From Ktedonobacter sp. SOSP1-85 (lineage in GTDB: Bacteria > Chloroflexota > Ktedonobacteria > Ktedonobacterales > Ktedonobacteraceae), in NCBI RefSeq assembly GCF_016587415.1, contig NZ_BNJI01000002.1, positions 1,922,001 to 1,986,000 on the forward strand: a stretch of 64,000 nucleotides of DNA, read 5' to 3'. Made by a program: the position numbers and the translations under genes. Below, in pieces: positions 26,655 through 36,181 of the stretch (positions are counted from its first letter, which is position 1; every line of letters begins with the position of its first letter). The notes beneath the pieces are model-generated. The model ran no database searches. It had not been told where the DNA came from and saw nothing but the letters and a program-made list of their open reading frames with translations.

Positions 26655-28649
26655 ATGCAAGGTTTTCAACGATATGCAAATGCACTACTGTGGGAACGGA
26701 ATCACGAGCAACTGCGCATAGAGCCGTGGGGGCGCGACAGCCTGCGCGTCCGTTCGACGCCTAATGCTGCAGTTCGTGACGACCTGTTGAGCGTCCTTTT
26801 GTCGCCGGAACCAACGGAAGTGCAGATCACGATTGACGCGCAGGGGGCCAGGATCAGCAATGGCGCGCTTACCGCGAGCGTTTCTCCGCAGGGGCATGTT
26901 CGCTTCTCCAAGACGGAGAGCGGAGAGGAACTGCTGGCGGAAACCCCTCTTAAGCATTCGACCCGCATTCCACCTCGCCATTTTAAAGCGCTTCACAGCG
27001 ATCTCTATCATCTGGAGGCGCGTTTCAAGGCGTATGAAGGCGAGAGGCTCTACGGTCTGGGGCAGCACCAGCACGGGTTGCTCGATCAGAAGGGGGCGGT
27101 AGTCGAACTGGCCCAGCGCAATACTGAAGTGGCGATTCCCTTCCTGTTCTCAAGCCGGGGCTATGGCCTGCTATGGCACAACCCGGCCATCGGGCGCGTG
27201 GAGCTTGGCAAAACCGCGACGCGCTGGATCGCCGAGGCGACCGCTCAGCTTGATTACTGGATCACGACGGGCGATACGCCCGCCTCGATCATGGAGCACT
27301 ATGCCGATGCGACCGGCCACGCGCCTGAGTTCCCCACATGGGCCTCTGGTTTCTGGCAGTGTAAATTACGCTATCGCACGCAGGATGAATTGCTCCAGGT
27401 CGCCCGCGAGTATAAGAAGCGCGGCCTGCCTCTTTCGGTTATTGTTATTGACTTCTTTAACTGGACCTTGCAAGGTGACTGGCGCTTTGATCCGCAAGCC
27501 TGGCCCGATCCCCAGGCGATGGTTGACGAGCTCAGAGCAATGGGCGTCGAATTGATGGTTTCCGTCTGGCCGACAGTCAACCCTATGAGTGAGAACTTCG
27601 CGGAGATGCAGGCGCGTGGCCTGTTGATGCGCACGGAGCGTGGTATCCCCGCTATGATGATCTTTCAGGATAACCGTCCGGAGGGCCCGGCCTTTGTGCA
27701 ATACTATGACGCCACCAATCCCGAGGCACGCGCGTTTGTCTGGGAGCAAGTACGCGAGCACTACTATCAGTACGGTATCAAAACCTGGTGGCTGGATGCT
27801 TGCGAGCCGGAGATGCATCCGCTGGATGCGGATAACGTTCGTTTCCACCTGGGCAATGGCAGTGCAGTGGCGAACGCCTATCCGATGCTGCACGCCAAGG
27901 GGTTCTATGATCATCAGCACCGGGAGAGCGATGAGCCTATCCTCAATCTCTGCCGCTCGGCCTGGGCGGGGAGTCAGCGGTACGGGGCGGCTGTCTGGTC
28001 AGGTGATATTGATAGCACCTTTGAGGATTTGCAGATTCAGGTGCGCGCGGGCCTGAATATGGCCTTGAGCGGTATTCCCTGGTGGACAACCGACATCGGC
28101 GGCTTCTATGGTGGCGATATCGACTCGCCTTCTTTCCGCGAACTGCTGATTCGCTGGTTCCAGTACAGTACCTTCTGCCCGATGCTGCGCCTGCATGGCT
28201 ACCGTAATCCCGAGCGCAACATTGACGCCATGATCGATACCGGCGCCGAGAACGAGGCGTGGTCGTTTGGCCCGGAGGCATACGCGATCATTAAGGAGCT
28301 CTTGTTCTTGCGCGAGCGCCTGCGCCCGTATGTCGAAGCTCAGATGAAGGTAGCGCACGAGAAGGGCACACCCCCCATGCGGCCCCTCTTCTTCGATTTC
28401 CCTGAGGATGAGGAGTGCACGCGTGTAGATGACCAGTTCCTCTTTGGCCCCGACCTGCTGGTGGCCCCAATCTTGACGGAAGGCGCGCGCAGTCGCGGCG
28501 TCTACCTGCCCGCGGGGACTACCTGGACCGATGCCTGGAGTGGCGAGACGTTTGAGGGCGGCCACTATATCACGGCAGAGGCCCCCCTAGAGCGGATTCC
28601 AGTATATCTTCGTGATGGAGCTGATGTGCCCATTCGAGAGGGCCGCTAA
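26655..28649 (+). CDS. GH31 glycoside hydrolase (alpha-xylosidase/alpha-glucosidase type)
   Basis: A 664-residue GH31 enzyme. The N-terminal beta-sandwich is about residues 1-225, the barrel about 226-560, and the rest C-terminal beta domains. The nucleophile is D381 in WWLDACEPE; the acid/base is D451 in WSGDIDSTF. The C-terminal half includes LHGYRNPE and FLFGPDLLVAPI. No signal peptide is seen, so it acts inside the cell on imported oligosaccharides, plausibly xyloglucan- or arabinoxylan-derived, given the GH127 gene nearby. It is the last gene of the importer operon (53-nt gap). Confidence 0.86.
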   Translation: MQGFQRYANALLWERNHEQLRIEPWGRDSLRVRSTPNAAVRDDLLSVLLSPEPTEVQITIDAQGARISNGALTASVSPQGHVRFSKTESGEELLAETPLKHSTRIPPRHFKALHSDLYHLEARFKAYEGERLYGLGQHQHGLLDQKGAVVELAQRNTEVAIPFLFSSRGYGLLWHNPAIGRVELGKTATRWIAEATAQLDYWITTGDTPASIMEHYADATGHAPEFPTWASGFWQCKLRYRTQDELLQVAREYKKRGLPLSVIVIDFFNWTLQGDWRFDPQAWPDPQAMVDELRAMGVELMVSVWPTVNPMSENFAEMQARGLLMRTERGIPAMMIFQDNRPEGPAFVQYYDATNPEARAFVWEQVREHYYQYGIKTWWLDACEPEMHPLDADNVRFHLGNGSAVANAYPMLHAKGFYDHQHRESDEPILNLCRSAWAGSQRYGAAVWSGDIDSTFEDLQIQVRAGLNMALSGIPWWTTDIGGFYGGDIDSPSFRELLIRWFQYSTFCPMLRLHGYRNPERNIDAMIDTGAENEAWSFGPEAYAIIKELLFLRERLRPYVEAQMKVAHEKGTPPMRPLFFDFPEDEECTRVDDQFLFGPDLLVAPILTEGARSRGVYLPAGTTWTDAWSGETFEGGHYITAEAPLERIPVYLRDGADVPIREGR

Positions 28650-28711
28650 GCAGCGAACAAACAAGCAGTGAAAAACAAAGCAGGCGGGACTCAGCGAAGC
28701 AGGAAAGCCTC

Positions 28712-30220
28712 TCAGGGACGAGAGGAATCCTTTCCCCTGATGATGCGTTTTCTTTCTTGCCCGGTTTGTGGTATCGTCGCTTCGGTATGCGGGTAAATTT
28801 CTCCTACCTGCATACTATGCATCGCCACTGGCTGGTTATTGTAGACCTCGACTGTATTGACTGAGCTCCCGGCAGAGCCGCCTATAGCATAGATCCTCCC
28901 ATCCTGTCCAAGCGCGCCTCCAAGACCATCCCGTGCGGTTGACATAGGTGCGATGTTTGTCCAGGCATTCGTTCTGGGATCATATGCCTCCACCGTTTTG
29001 AGAGGGCCACTTGTGTTTCGGCCCCCAATGGCGTAAATTCGCCCATCGGGGCCAACCACCGCTGTCAATCCCGTGCGTGCGGTTGGCATAGGTGCAAGGG
29101 GTGTCCAGGTGTTCGTTTTGGGGTCATATGCTTCTACCGTCTTGAGGATGCCGCTTGCGTTTATTCCCCCCATGACGTAGATCCGCCCATCAGGGCCAAG
29201 CGCCGACGCGAGCCCATAGCGTGCGGTTGGCATAGGCGCGAGGGTTGTCCAGGTCTGTGTCCTGACATTATACGCCTCCACCACGTTTAGCTCGCCACTA
29301 TCTAATTTACCGCCTATTACGTAGATGCGCCCGTCAGCTCCCACAGTAGCAGTAAGGTTGGAACGAGGGGTGGGCAGAGTGGAGGCAAGAGTTGTCCAGG
29401 TATCTGTCAAGGGATCGTAGGTATCCACTGTACTGAGCTGGTTATTGCCGGAGTCTGCGACACGATTGGTGCCGCCAATAGCATAAATAAGGCCATCGGG
29501 CCCCAGTACCGCTGCTAGATACCCTCGGTGGGTGGGCATCTGCGTACCGGTAGTCCAGGTATTCTTCGCGGCGTCGTAGATCTCCACGCGGGTAAGGTAA
29601 TAGCTGCCATTGGGATTGGTGCCATGGCCACCGATGGCATAGAGCCGCCCGTCGGACCCCCGTACCACCACCAATCCCTCACGTGCGGTTGGCATAGGAG
29701 CAGCGCCCTTCCATTGCCCAGCCACGACAGTGGGGGTAACGGTGGGTTGCATGGCGATGGGTGCAGGAGCTTTCCGGGTGATCTGACTGAGTCCATAGGC
29801 TGCGCCACCTAGCAAAATCAGCGCCCCCAGCGCGGCGGCCACGATCCACCAGGGGAAGGGCTTTTTCACAGGCGCCGCGGCGGGCACCGTAAATTTGACC
29901 GTTGGCCCCTCGCTAGTGTCATCATCGGGATTGGCCAGGTCCACCATATCCAGTCGGAAGGTGTAGTCGCCAGTTGGGGCGCCTGGTGGAACGGTAATTT
30001 GCACGGTATATTGCTGGCTTCCGGTACTGGCGAATTCGCGCTCAGATTCTCCCAGCAGCGTCAACCAGGAACTGGCAGCCGATGAGAGGGCGACCACGCG
30101 GGCGCGACCGCTAATGACTCGTGTCGTTGTGTTAGAAACGGTAAACGAGGTCTGCACCTGGCGACTGCTATCCAGAGGTACGCTGCTGGTCGCCGCGGTG
30201 ATCGCAAATGAGCTTGACAT
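28712..30220 (-). CDS. Membrane-anchored kelch-propeller protein with N-terminal Ig-like domain
   Basis: A 502-residue protein. Residues about 1-112 form an all-beta, Ig-like domain (SFTVSNTTTRVISGRARVV, TVQITVPPGAPTGDYTFRLD). One membrane helix follows at about 120-142 (WWIVAAALGALILLGGAAYG). Then six kelch repeats (each with IYAIGG or a variant and a TWTTLAPMPTAR-type turn) form a six-bladed propeller. It is the last gene of the contractile-injection cluster, 31 nt after the small membrane protein. No leader peptide precedes the Ig domain, so the N-terminus is probably cytoplasmic and the propeller outside. A role in anchoring the apparatus or binding a target is an inference. Confidence 0.7.
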   Translation of the reverse strand: MSSSFAITAATSSVPLDSSRQVQTSFTVSNTTTRVISGRARVVALSSAASSWLTLLGESEREFASTGSQQYTVQITVPPGAPTGDYTFRLDMVDLANPDDDTSEGPTVKFTVPAAAPVKKPFPWWIVAAALGALILLGGAAYGLSQITRKAPAPIAMQPTVTPTVVAGQWKGAAPMPTAREGLVVVRGSDGRLYAIGGHGTNPNGSYYLTRVEIYDAAKNTWTTGTQMPTHRGYLAAVLGPDGLIYAIGGTNRVADSGNNQLSTVDTYDPLTDTWTTLASTLPTPRSNLTATVGADGRIYVIGGKLDSGELNVVEAYNVRTQTWTTLAPMPTARYGLASALGPDGRIYVMGGINASGILKTVEAYDPKTNTWTPLAPMPTARTGLTAVVGPDGRIYAIGGRNTSGPLKTVEAYDPRTNAWTNIAPMSTARDGLGGALGQDGRIYAIGGSAGSSVNTVEVYNNQPVAMHSMQVGEIYPHTEATIPQTGQERKRIIRGKDSSRP

Positions 30221-30250
30221 GGTTTTATCCTCCTGGGGATCCTGCTCAAC

Positions 30251-30730
30251 TTATTTGAGTGCGAGGAGACACGCAGGCGCCCCCTCCATACGAAGGCACG
30301 TGATACTGAGTGCCCCATGCGCTTTGCCCGGGTAAACTTTGAAATTGGTATCCGTTGTGGTCCCTACTCCCATCAGGGTCTTTTGCACGGGTAGCGTCTC
30401 TTCCTGAGTGAGCGTTACCGTCGCCGACGCCCCTTGTATGAGTTGTAGTGAGACCAGGCGCAGCGTGAAGGGGAACTCTCCAATGCCAAATGTGCAGATG
30501 CTGCCCAGGGGCACGACAAGCGTATCTCTCTGAAGGCAACTCGCGGGTGCAGGCCTCAGATCACCAACCTTTAACGGCTGCTGAATGACGAGAGTTCTAC
30601 CCAGTCCCGTCACCCACCCAGGAGGCTGGAATGCCTGATCGTCGGAGTGTATGGCCCCAAGGTTGAGACCGACGACGAAGAGGACACCTATCACGAACAA
30701 TAGGGCGAGAAAGACTTTGGGGCTGCGCAT
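30251..30730 (-). CDS. Small membrane-anchored protein of the injection-system cluster
   Basis: A 159-residue protein I do not recognise. Residues about 5-25 form a single hydrophobic helix (VFLALLFVIGVLFVVGLNLG), followed by a soluble domain of about 130 residues with four cysteines. A longer frame exists, but ATG 30730 follows an AAAGGGG site and lies outside the upstream gene. It sits between the gpI-like and kelch genes. It may tether the apparatus to the membrane or be exported; nothing in the sequence proves either. Confidence 0.55.
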   Translation of the reverse strand: MRSPKVFLALLFVIGVLFVVGLNLGAIHSDDQAFQPPGWVTGLGRTLVIQQPLKVGDLRPAPASCLQRDTLVVPLGSICTFGIGEFPFTLRLVSLQLIQGASATVTLTQEETLPVQKTLMGVGTTTDTNFKVYPGKAHGALSITCLRMEGAPACLLALK

Positions 30731-30746
30731 ACGAATGTACCCCTTT

Positions 30747-31322
30747 CTAAGAGGAAGGTGGTCTGCCTTCTGGATTCTCCACCATTTCAAGTTCATAGGT
30801 AACATAGGCAGGCTTTTCCGACTCGATGATCTGCTCGATCATGGCGCGGTATGACGCCGCTTCGTGTGGGGCCCGAACGCGGAGGTGGAATGGTCGGGGC
30901 AGGCCATCAGGTCCTGGCACCTGCTCCTCTATTGTGAAGCCTTGTACGCCAGTTGCCGTTTCCAGGAAGCGTAGCAGTCCCTTTGCCGTCCCTCGCCATT
31001 GTGCCAGGAACGGTGAGGCAGCTATCAGTTCGCGTAGCCGCCCCATTCCACTGGGCCAGGAAGGAGCAGTCTGCGTCGAGGATGTTGCGGGAACACCCTG
31101 TAAAAAACGTTCTAGATCGACACAGCTCGCCAGGAAAGGCACGAACGCATCGGGAGCGCGATAAGGATCAAAGAACGCATCAAGCTGGTCCAGCACTGCC
31201 TCGTCTGGAGCTGGCAGGGCTTCCATCACTTCGAGCAGAGCGAGCAAGGGTGAGCCTTCCTCTATGGCCCGCTGAAAAACCTCGGGGAGCAGACGCTCAA
31301 TATCAGTCCGCTTCATCTTCAC
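30747..31322 (-). CDS. Phage tail protein gpI-like baseplate component
   Basis: A 191-residue protein of the phage tail protein I type found in contractile tails and eCIS. The recognisable segments are RLLPEVFQRAIEEGSPLLAL and LERFLQ near the start, LRELIAASPFLAQWRGTAKGL in the middle, and FHLRVRAPHEAASYRAMIEQ before the C-terminus. In such particles it completes the baseplate wedge together with gpJ. It overlaps the end of the gpJ-like gene by 20 nt, which supports translational coupling. Confidence 0.75.
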   Translation of the reverse strand: MKMKRTDIERLLPEVFQRAIEEGSPLLALLEVMEALPAPDEAVLDQLDAFFDPYRAPDAFVPFLASCVDLERFLQGVPATSSTQTAPSWPSGMGRLRELIAASPFLAQWRGTAKGLLRFLETATGVQGFTIEEQVPGPDGLPRPFHLRVRAPHEAASYRAMIEQIIESEKPAYVTYELEMVENPEGRPPSS

Positions 31323-33888
31323 CTACTACCGCTATATCGTGTTCGCCCGAGACGAACAACCAGGTTGCTGGCAACGTCACTTTGTCGGGGAATTCTTTGT
31401 TCGAGGATGAAGAGTAGGCTCCCCCACCATCCTCGCTGCGGAAAATCCCCTTTGCTCCGCCCGCCAGTACCAACCCGGTTTCAGGGTTCGCTCCAAGCGC
31501 GAGGACCGGGTGGAAGCGGCCCGGGTCTCTCAGGGGCAGGCCACAGCCCACGTCGGATACCCGCCAGGCGGCATCACGTCCACGGAGGTCTAGTTGCAGC
31601 ACACCCGCGCGATGAGAGCCCGCCAGAACCTTCGTGCCGATAAAAGTGATTGAGCGACACGTCCCCCCAGTCCAGTTTTTTCCGAACCTTTGCCATCCTT
31701 CTGGTGGGTCCTCTGAGCCGCGCAACTCCCAGGTAAAGCATCCCTTGCCGGGGTCATCTCCGCCGGAGACCGCCGCGCCCGCCCAGATAAATGAGCGGGG
31801 ACCATCGTGCTCTATCACTAATTCCCGGATATCCTCGCCACGCAGCCCGGTATGCCGAAAGGTGTTAGTCGCGCCCCCACTGCTGGAAAGATAGACCCCA
31901 CCAGTATTCTGCGCCGCCACAGCGACGTTTGTGCTCCCCCGCGCGTCCATACTGGTTGTTACCGCGTAAAAGCCTAGCCCCTGATTCGCCTGGTCCACGA
32001 GCACCTGCACAGGGCTACTGCCCGGCTGCATGGTGAGTTCATACAACCCGACGTTTGTCGCCAGCAGCAGAACCGGCGCGCCGCCCCGTAATGTCCAGGC
32101 CAGGTCCTGGATCAGGAACGCCAGCGAGTAGATGGTAGTTTCCCATGTTTCTGCGCAGTCTCGCGAAATGTGCAGGCGCGATCCCTTATCGTTGGGCAGG
32201 CGCGTGGCAACGGCGACAAGCCCCGCTTGACGCGCATGAACCTGCACAACGGTGATTTCCTCTCCTTCGAAGCGGCCAGCCGGCTCCCAGCCTCCACCAT
32301 CGTTTAGCGAGCGGAACAGCGTGCTCCCGCTCCCGACATACCAGGTTCGCGGCTGTGTGCTATCGGCGACAAGTGTTGTTACATTACTCTCGGGGACCTC
32401 ATCCACCACGAGCCGTACTTGATCCACCCAGCGCACCCCTGGCTCTGCTAATGCCACATCGTAGACATGGGATGCGCGCAGGGCCTGCCCAAAGGGCCAC
32501 CCAGTTGAACTGAATGGTGTCGGCAGTGGATTAATTGTCTGGTGCAGGCGTTCAATGACCCGCTGCCTGACCGCCTGAGGATCTTCTTCCCGCCTGACCA
32601 CAATCCTCGCCTTCACACGTACCTCCTTATAATGGGCCCAATTTACCAGGCAGGTCGTCCCGAGCGGACGTCGCTCGTCTAGTGCCTGCTGGACATGTAC
32701 GCGGGCTTCCGTGGTCTGGTGGTCCTGGAGCACGGACACCGTCACCTGTCCTCCATCCCGCTTCTCTTCGGGGAGAAAGGGAACCAGCAACACCTCTACG
32801 GTTCCAGGTGTGGCATATGCCCATAACGCGGCCCGCGTCAGCGCTTTCGCCCGTGCCACTACCCGTGAATTGTAGAGCGCGACCAGTTCGAAATCGCGGG
32901 CAGTTACCGCCCGTTGCAATGAGTGCAATTGCTGTGGCCCGCGCACCAACGCATTCTCCAGCGTTTCTGCCGCGCGTCCTCCCACTGCCGGACCGGGGTT
33001 TGTGACCTGGACGCCGATGATCGGGTCCTTCAGTTTGATCAGGGTGTTGGCCTCAACATTTCCCTCTGGCCCACCCCCACGCCGGTACCAGACCCGTATC
33101 TCTCGCCCAGCACCCGGAATAGCCGATAGTGCATGTGCAACATCTTCCAGCGCACCCCCCCGCTGCTCAAGCCGCGCCGCTGGGGCGAACATGATCATTC
33201 CCGACATCCTATCGGCAAGGTAAACATACGGGTCATCTCCAATGTTGGTAAAGCTATCAACCTCGCGCCATACACGATAGGTCTTGCCTTGATATTCGAT
33301 TGCCGGGATACGTTCGCCCAGTTCGCCTGGCCCCGCTTCAACGCCGACGACCAGGTCCAAATCGTCTCCCGTTCTCGCTACGAGTGGTGACCGCTGTACC
33401 CTGATAACCAGATTGGGCAAACCGGTACCCGTTCCGGCAAGCTCACCCTCCACCAGATCGCAGTGGTGTGCCAATACTTCTACCTGCGTTCTACCAGCAG
33501 GGATAGTCGCGTTCTCCGCCGTCGTAAAGATAAGCGCGTCGCTTGAACTCCCCGAGCGACTGAGCGCCACCCGCGTTCCCCGGGGGATCTGGATCGGTTG
33601 ATCCTCGGCTCGTGCCCGGCTAAATAACAGGCTCACGCTGGCCGCCGCCGGGGGTTGCAGGCGCAGGCCGATCAACCGCAAGAACTCGATATACATCTTC
33701 TCTGGCACACGGTTTAAGCGGTAGATCATCGTCTCGGTGAGGTGCGCGAACAGTTCCAGCAGCACCATTCCGGGATCGCCCGGCGAAAGGTCTGTCCACT
33801 CCGGAGACGATTGCATGATACGACGACGCGCTTCCTCCATAAGCTGCCGGAAGTCACGATCGTCCAGGTTGGGCGAGGGAAGTGGCAT
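31303..33888 (-). CDS. gpJ-like baseplate protein fused to a BNR-type beta-propeller
   Basis: An 861-residue protein. The first 510 residues are a putative baseplate assembly protein of the gpJ/Afp11 type (WTDLSPGDPGMVLLELFAHL, AETLENALVRGPQQLHSLQR, VTARDFELVALYN, a wedge-to-wedge contact protein). The last 350 residues show BNR/sortilin-like strands (LFRSLNDGGGWEPAG, HISRDCAETWET, GIFRSEDGGGAYSS), implying a propeller. Typical gpJ proteins in eCIS lack this propeller, so it is an unusual fusion. Its start overlaps the stop of the gp25-like gene (TAATG). Confidence 0.78.
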   Translation of the reverse strand: MPLPSPNLDDRDFRQLMEEARRRIMQSSPEWTDLSPGDPGMVLLELFAHLTETMIYRLNRVPEKMYIEFLRLIGLRLQPPAAASVSLLFSRARAEDQPIQIPRGTRVALSRSGSSSDALIFTTAENATIPAGRTQVEVLAHHCDLVEGELAGTGTGLPNLVIRVQRSPLVARTGDDLDLVVGVEAGPGELGERIPAIEYQGKTYRVWREVDSFTNIGDDPYVYLADRMSGMIMFAPAARLEQRGGALEDVAHALSAIPGAGREIRVWYRRGGGPEGNVEANTLIKLKDPIIGVQVTNPGPAVGGRAAETLENALVRGPQQLHSLQRAVTARDFELVALYNSRVVARAKALTRAALWAYATPGTVEVLLVPFLPEEKRDGGQVTVSVLQDHQTTEARVHVQQALDERRPLGTTCLVNWAHYKEVRVKARIVVRREEDPQAVRQRVIERLHQTINPLPTPFSSTGWPFGQALRASHVYDVALAEPGVRWVDQVRLVVDEVPESNVTTLVADSTQPRTWYVGSGSTLFRSLNDGGGWEPAGRFEGEEITVVQVHARQAGLVAVATRLPNDKGSRLHISRDCAETWETTIYSLAFLIQDLAWTLRGGAPVLLLATNVGLYELTMQPGSSPVQVLVDQANQGLGFYAVTTSMDARGSTNVAVAAQNTGGVYLSSSGGATNTFRHTGLRGEDIRELVIEHDGPRSFIWAGAAVSGGDDPGKGCFTWELRGSEDPPEGWQRFGKNWTGGTCRSITFIGTKVLAGSHRAGVLQLDLRGRDAAWRVSDVGCGLPLRDPGRFHPVLALGANPETGLVLAGGAKGIFRSEDGGGAYSSSSNKEFPDKVTLPATWLFVSGEHDIAVVGEDEAD

Positions 33889-34319
33889 TAGCGTCTCCCT
33901 CCCGCAAGGTTAAAGGAAAACGTCGTGATATCGGTCTGCTGGGTGGCCCGTACACGGTATTCAAGGCTGATCGTGAGTTGTTCTGGATTCACTGCGTCAC
34001 GCTGCGCATCTAGCCGCAGCACTTCAATGCGCGGCTCCCACCGATCGAGCGCCTGCCGCACATAGTGAATGGCTAAACCGGCAGTCGTCTCATCATTGGG
34101 AGAGAACACCAGGCGATGCAGATGACAACCATACTCAGGGCGCATGATTCTCTCGCCTGGGACAGTGGACAGCAAGAGTAAGATTGCCTGGCGTACTGAA
34201 TCACGATCGTCCACCATGGCAATACCTCCCCGTGGAGTGAGACCGAGGCCCGCGGGCCCCTCCGACGTGTCCAGGTCGGGATGGACGAATTTCCAGGCGC
34301 GATAGCGTGGCGTGCTCAT
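33888..34319 (-). CDS. gp25-like baseplate wedge protein
   Basis: A 143-residue protein of the gp25/W family (Afp9-like). Diagnostic segments are SVRQAILLLLSTVPGERIMR, PEYGCHLHRLVF, and the EYRVRATQQTD strand near the end. It links the baseplate hub to the sheath in contractile systems. A longer frame reaches 34484, but ATG 34319 overlaps the preceding stop as ATGA and starts the conserved sequence. Confidence 0.85.
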   Translation of the reverse strand: MSTPRYRAWKFVHPDLDTSEGPAGLGLTPRGGIAMVDDRDSVRQAILLLLSTVPGERIMRPEYGCHLHRLVFSPNDETTAGLAIHYVRQALDRWEPRIEVLRLDAQRDAVNPEQLTISLEYRVRATQQTDITTFSFNLAGGRR

Positions 34320-34657
34320 AGTACCTCCGTCACGAGTTGTTGGCCGGGGTCGCGCACCGTATATTTGACCACGCCCGGTGGCGTCCCGTCGGTCAGGCCG
34401 GTTACCGTATCCAGGCAGATGCGCTGACCATGAATGCGCAGAAAATCGGAGTAGCCGACCTCTACGTTGAGGGTGCGAGTACAAGGTTTGATCGTCGCGC
34501 CAATATTCGGGCAGCCCGTGATCAACCTGCCTTCCGGATCGTTCTCCACCAGCACCTTTCGCCGCTCGATGGTCACCAGGTCCTGGGTCGTCGCGAGAGA
34601 GACGACTCCTAACTCGTGTTTGCAGGTAATAACCCCATCCTCAGTGAGCCACTTCAT
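34316..34657 (-). CDS. PAAR-like tip protein (DUF4280-like)
   Basis: A 113-residue protein starting MKWLTEDGVITCKHELGVV, with ITGCPNIGATIKPCTRTLNV and the C-terminal GLTDGTPPGVVKYTVRDPG. Cysteines are spaced as in the PAAR-like proteins that cap the spike of contractile injection systems (Afp10 position). It lies directly after the spike gene (3-nt gap) and overlaps the gp25-like gene by ATGA. The assignment rests on both sequence and position. Confidence 0.7.
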   Translation of the reverse strand: MKWLTEDGVITCKHELGVVSLATTQDLVTIERRKVLVENDPEGRLITGCPNIGATIKPCTRTLNVEVGYSDFLRIHGQRICLDTVTGLTDGTPPGVVKYTVRDPGQQLVTEVL

Positions 34658-34660
34658 CGT

Positions 34661-36181
34661 TTATCCTCTCTCAAAATCGATGTTCTTGCCGCGGATGACT
34701 ACCCGTTGCCCCGGTGCCTCGATCTCCAAATCCGCCGCCGCATGTACGCGCACCTTCTGCGGCGAGAGTTCGCAGTAGCTTCCACGACTGTTCTCCAGGC
34801 GGATCGTCTGCTGCCCATCGTCAAGCTGGATACGCTGCCCGCCCGGGGTCAGTAACGTATAGCGGCGCACCACGCCGCCATCAATGCCCACATCCGGTGG
34901 TTCCTCTACTCCGTAGAGTCCACCGAGCACCACTCCCTGACCTGGATCTTCGTGCGCGAAGAGGACCAGCACGTGGTCTCCAATGTCTGGTAAGGTTATA
35001 AATCCTTTTCCCGCGCCCGCCCCTGCGCTCAAAACCCCCATCCAGTCTGTCTCCACGTTGCCATACGTTGGCAGGGAAACGCGAATGCGCCCTAACTTCT
35101 CGGGATCATCTATCTGAGTTACCACTCCTGGCGTGGCGAGACTGCTGCGCGACCGCGGTCGCGTAGCAGGAGGAGAACTGGAGATTTCGGAAATAAAGCC
35201 CTTACGGGCATCGATGGTATGTGTGACAGCCGAGAGGACGTAGCGCCCCGCGACGGCGTCGGCTACTCCTGTGACCTCCACCGGCGTTCCTGGTTGTAGG
35301 CGTGGATCGCCCTCGGCTATCCCCCAGAGCGTCACTTCTCGCGCCACCCGCAAGTCTAACTCTGCCTGCGCGAGCCCGGTCGCGTGATCGCTGCCAGGTG
35401 CCGCTTCATCAACAAGCTCGTGCCTCTCGCTTCCACCGACACGTGCCGGAGTTATCCCGGCGGCAACAGCACGTCCTACTCGCGCCCGTGATGCCTGGCC
35501 TTCGTGGGTTTCTATTCGTGATGGATCCCATCCCGCCGCGGCCACTGATTGGCATACCGTGTCAGCATTGATCTCGATGCGCGCTTGAAGGAGGGACTCG
35601 CCCAGGGCAAGTGGCACGACCTCGCCAATGCCTTGCAAGGTCAACAGATGCAGGACATTTCCCCGTAGCGCCAGGTATAACCCACACCGTTCGGCCACTT
35701 CCTGCAGGAGTTCAAGATCTGATTGCCGATGCTGGATGAGCCGGGGCCACAATGGTCCAGGTTCCGCTGCCTTCACAACCAATCCCAGGTCGGCGGCTAG
35801 TTCTTGCGCCAGGTCTCGTGTCGTGACCTGTACGTGGGCGCGCACCGATTGACGCTTCCGTAGCCGATGCAGGAGATCGTACCCCCGAACGCGAATCGCG
35901 CGACCATAGGCTGGCTCGTAGCAATGCTCAACTGCCGTCACCTGACCCGCAAAAAGTGGTTCCGGCTGCCCTGCGATCATGACACGCAACGCCGTCCCTG
36001 GTGTTAGCCATACGGCGCTCGCCAGGGACGCTGGCGGATCGAAAAATGTCAATTCGCAGAGTGTCGGCAGCGAGAGACGCTTCTGAATCCGTACCTCTCC
36101 TAGCGACTGCGAAATATCAGGGGCGAGCGCCGCTCCCTCCGCTTCCACAAGCACCTCGGGCAGGGAATGTACATAGTTCAT
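34661..36181 (-). CDS. Spike protein, gpD-gpV/VgrG-like
   Basis: A 506-residue trimeric-spike protein. Residues 1-340 resemble phage late-control protein D (gp27-like hub: LTFFDPPASL, YDLLHRLRKRQSVRAHV). An OB-fold follows (PGVVTQIDDPEKLGRIRVSL, GFITLPDIGDHVLVLFAHED, VVLGGLYG), then a short repeat-rich beta-spike. It matches Afp8/Pvc8. No C-terminal toxin domain is attached. Its start overlaps the LysM gene stop (ATGA). Confidence 0.87.
   Translation of the reverse strand: MNYVHSLPEVLVEAEGAALAPDISQSLGEVRIQKRLSLPTLCELTFFDPPASLASAVWLTPGTALRVMIAGQPEPLFAGQVTAVEHCYEPAYGRAIRVRGYDLLHRLRKRQSVRAHVQVTTRDLAQELAADLGLVVKAAEPGPLWPRLIQHRQSDLELLQEVAERCGLYLALRGNVLHLLTLQGIGEVVPLALGESLLQARIEINADTVCQSVAAAGWDPSRIETHEGQASRARVGRAVAAGITPARVGGSERHELVDEAAPGSDHATGLAQAELDLRVAREVTLWGIAEGDPRLQPGTPVEVTGVADAVAGRYVLSAVTHTIDARKGFISEISSSPPATRPRSRSSLATPGVVTQIDDPEKLGRIRVSLPTYGNVETDWMGVLSAGAGAGKGFITLPDIGDHVLVLFAHEDPGQGVVLGGLYGVEEPPDVGIDGGVVRRYTLLTPGGQRIQLDDGQQTIRLENSRGSYCELSPQKVRVHAAADLEIEAPGQRVVIRGKNIDFERG

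Noticed and set aside
28880..29700. Repeated CGTGCGGTTGGCATAGG motif
   Set aside because: It encodes the PTAR turn of successive kelch blades, so it is a protein repeat rather than a DNA element.
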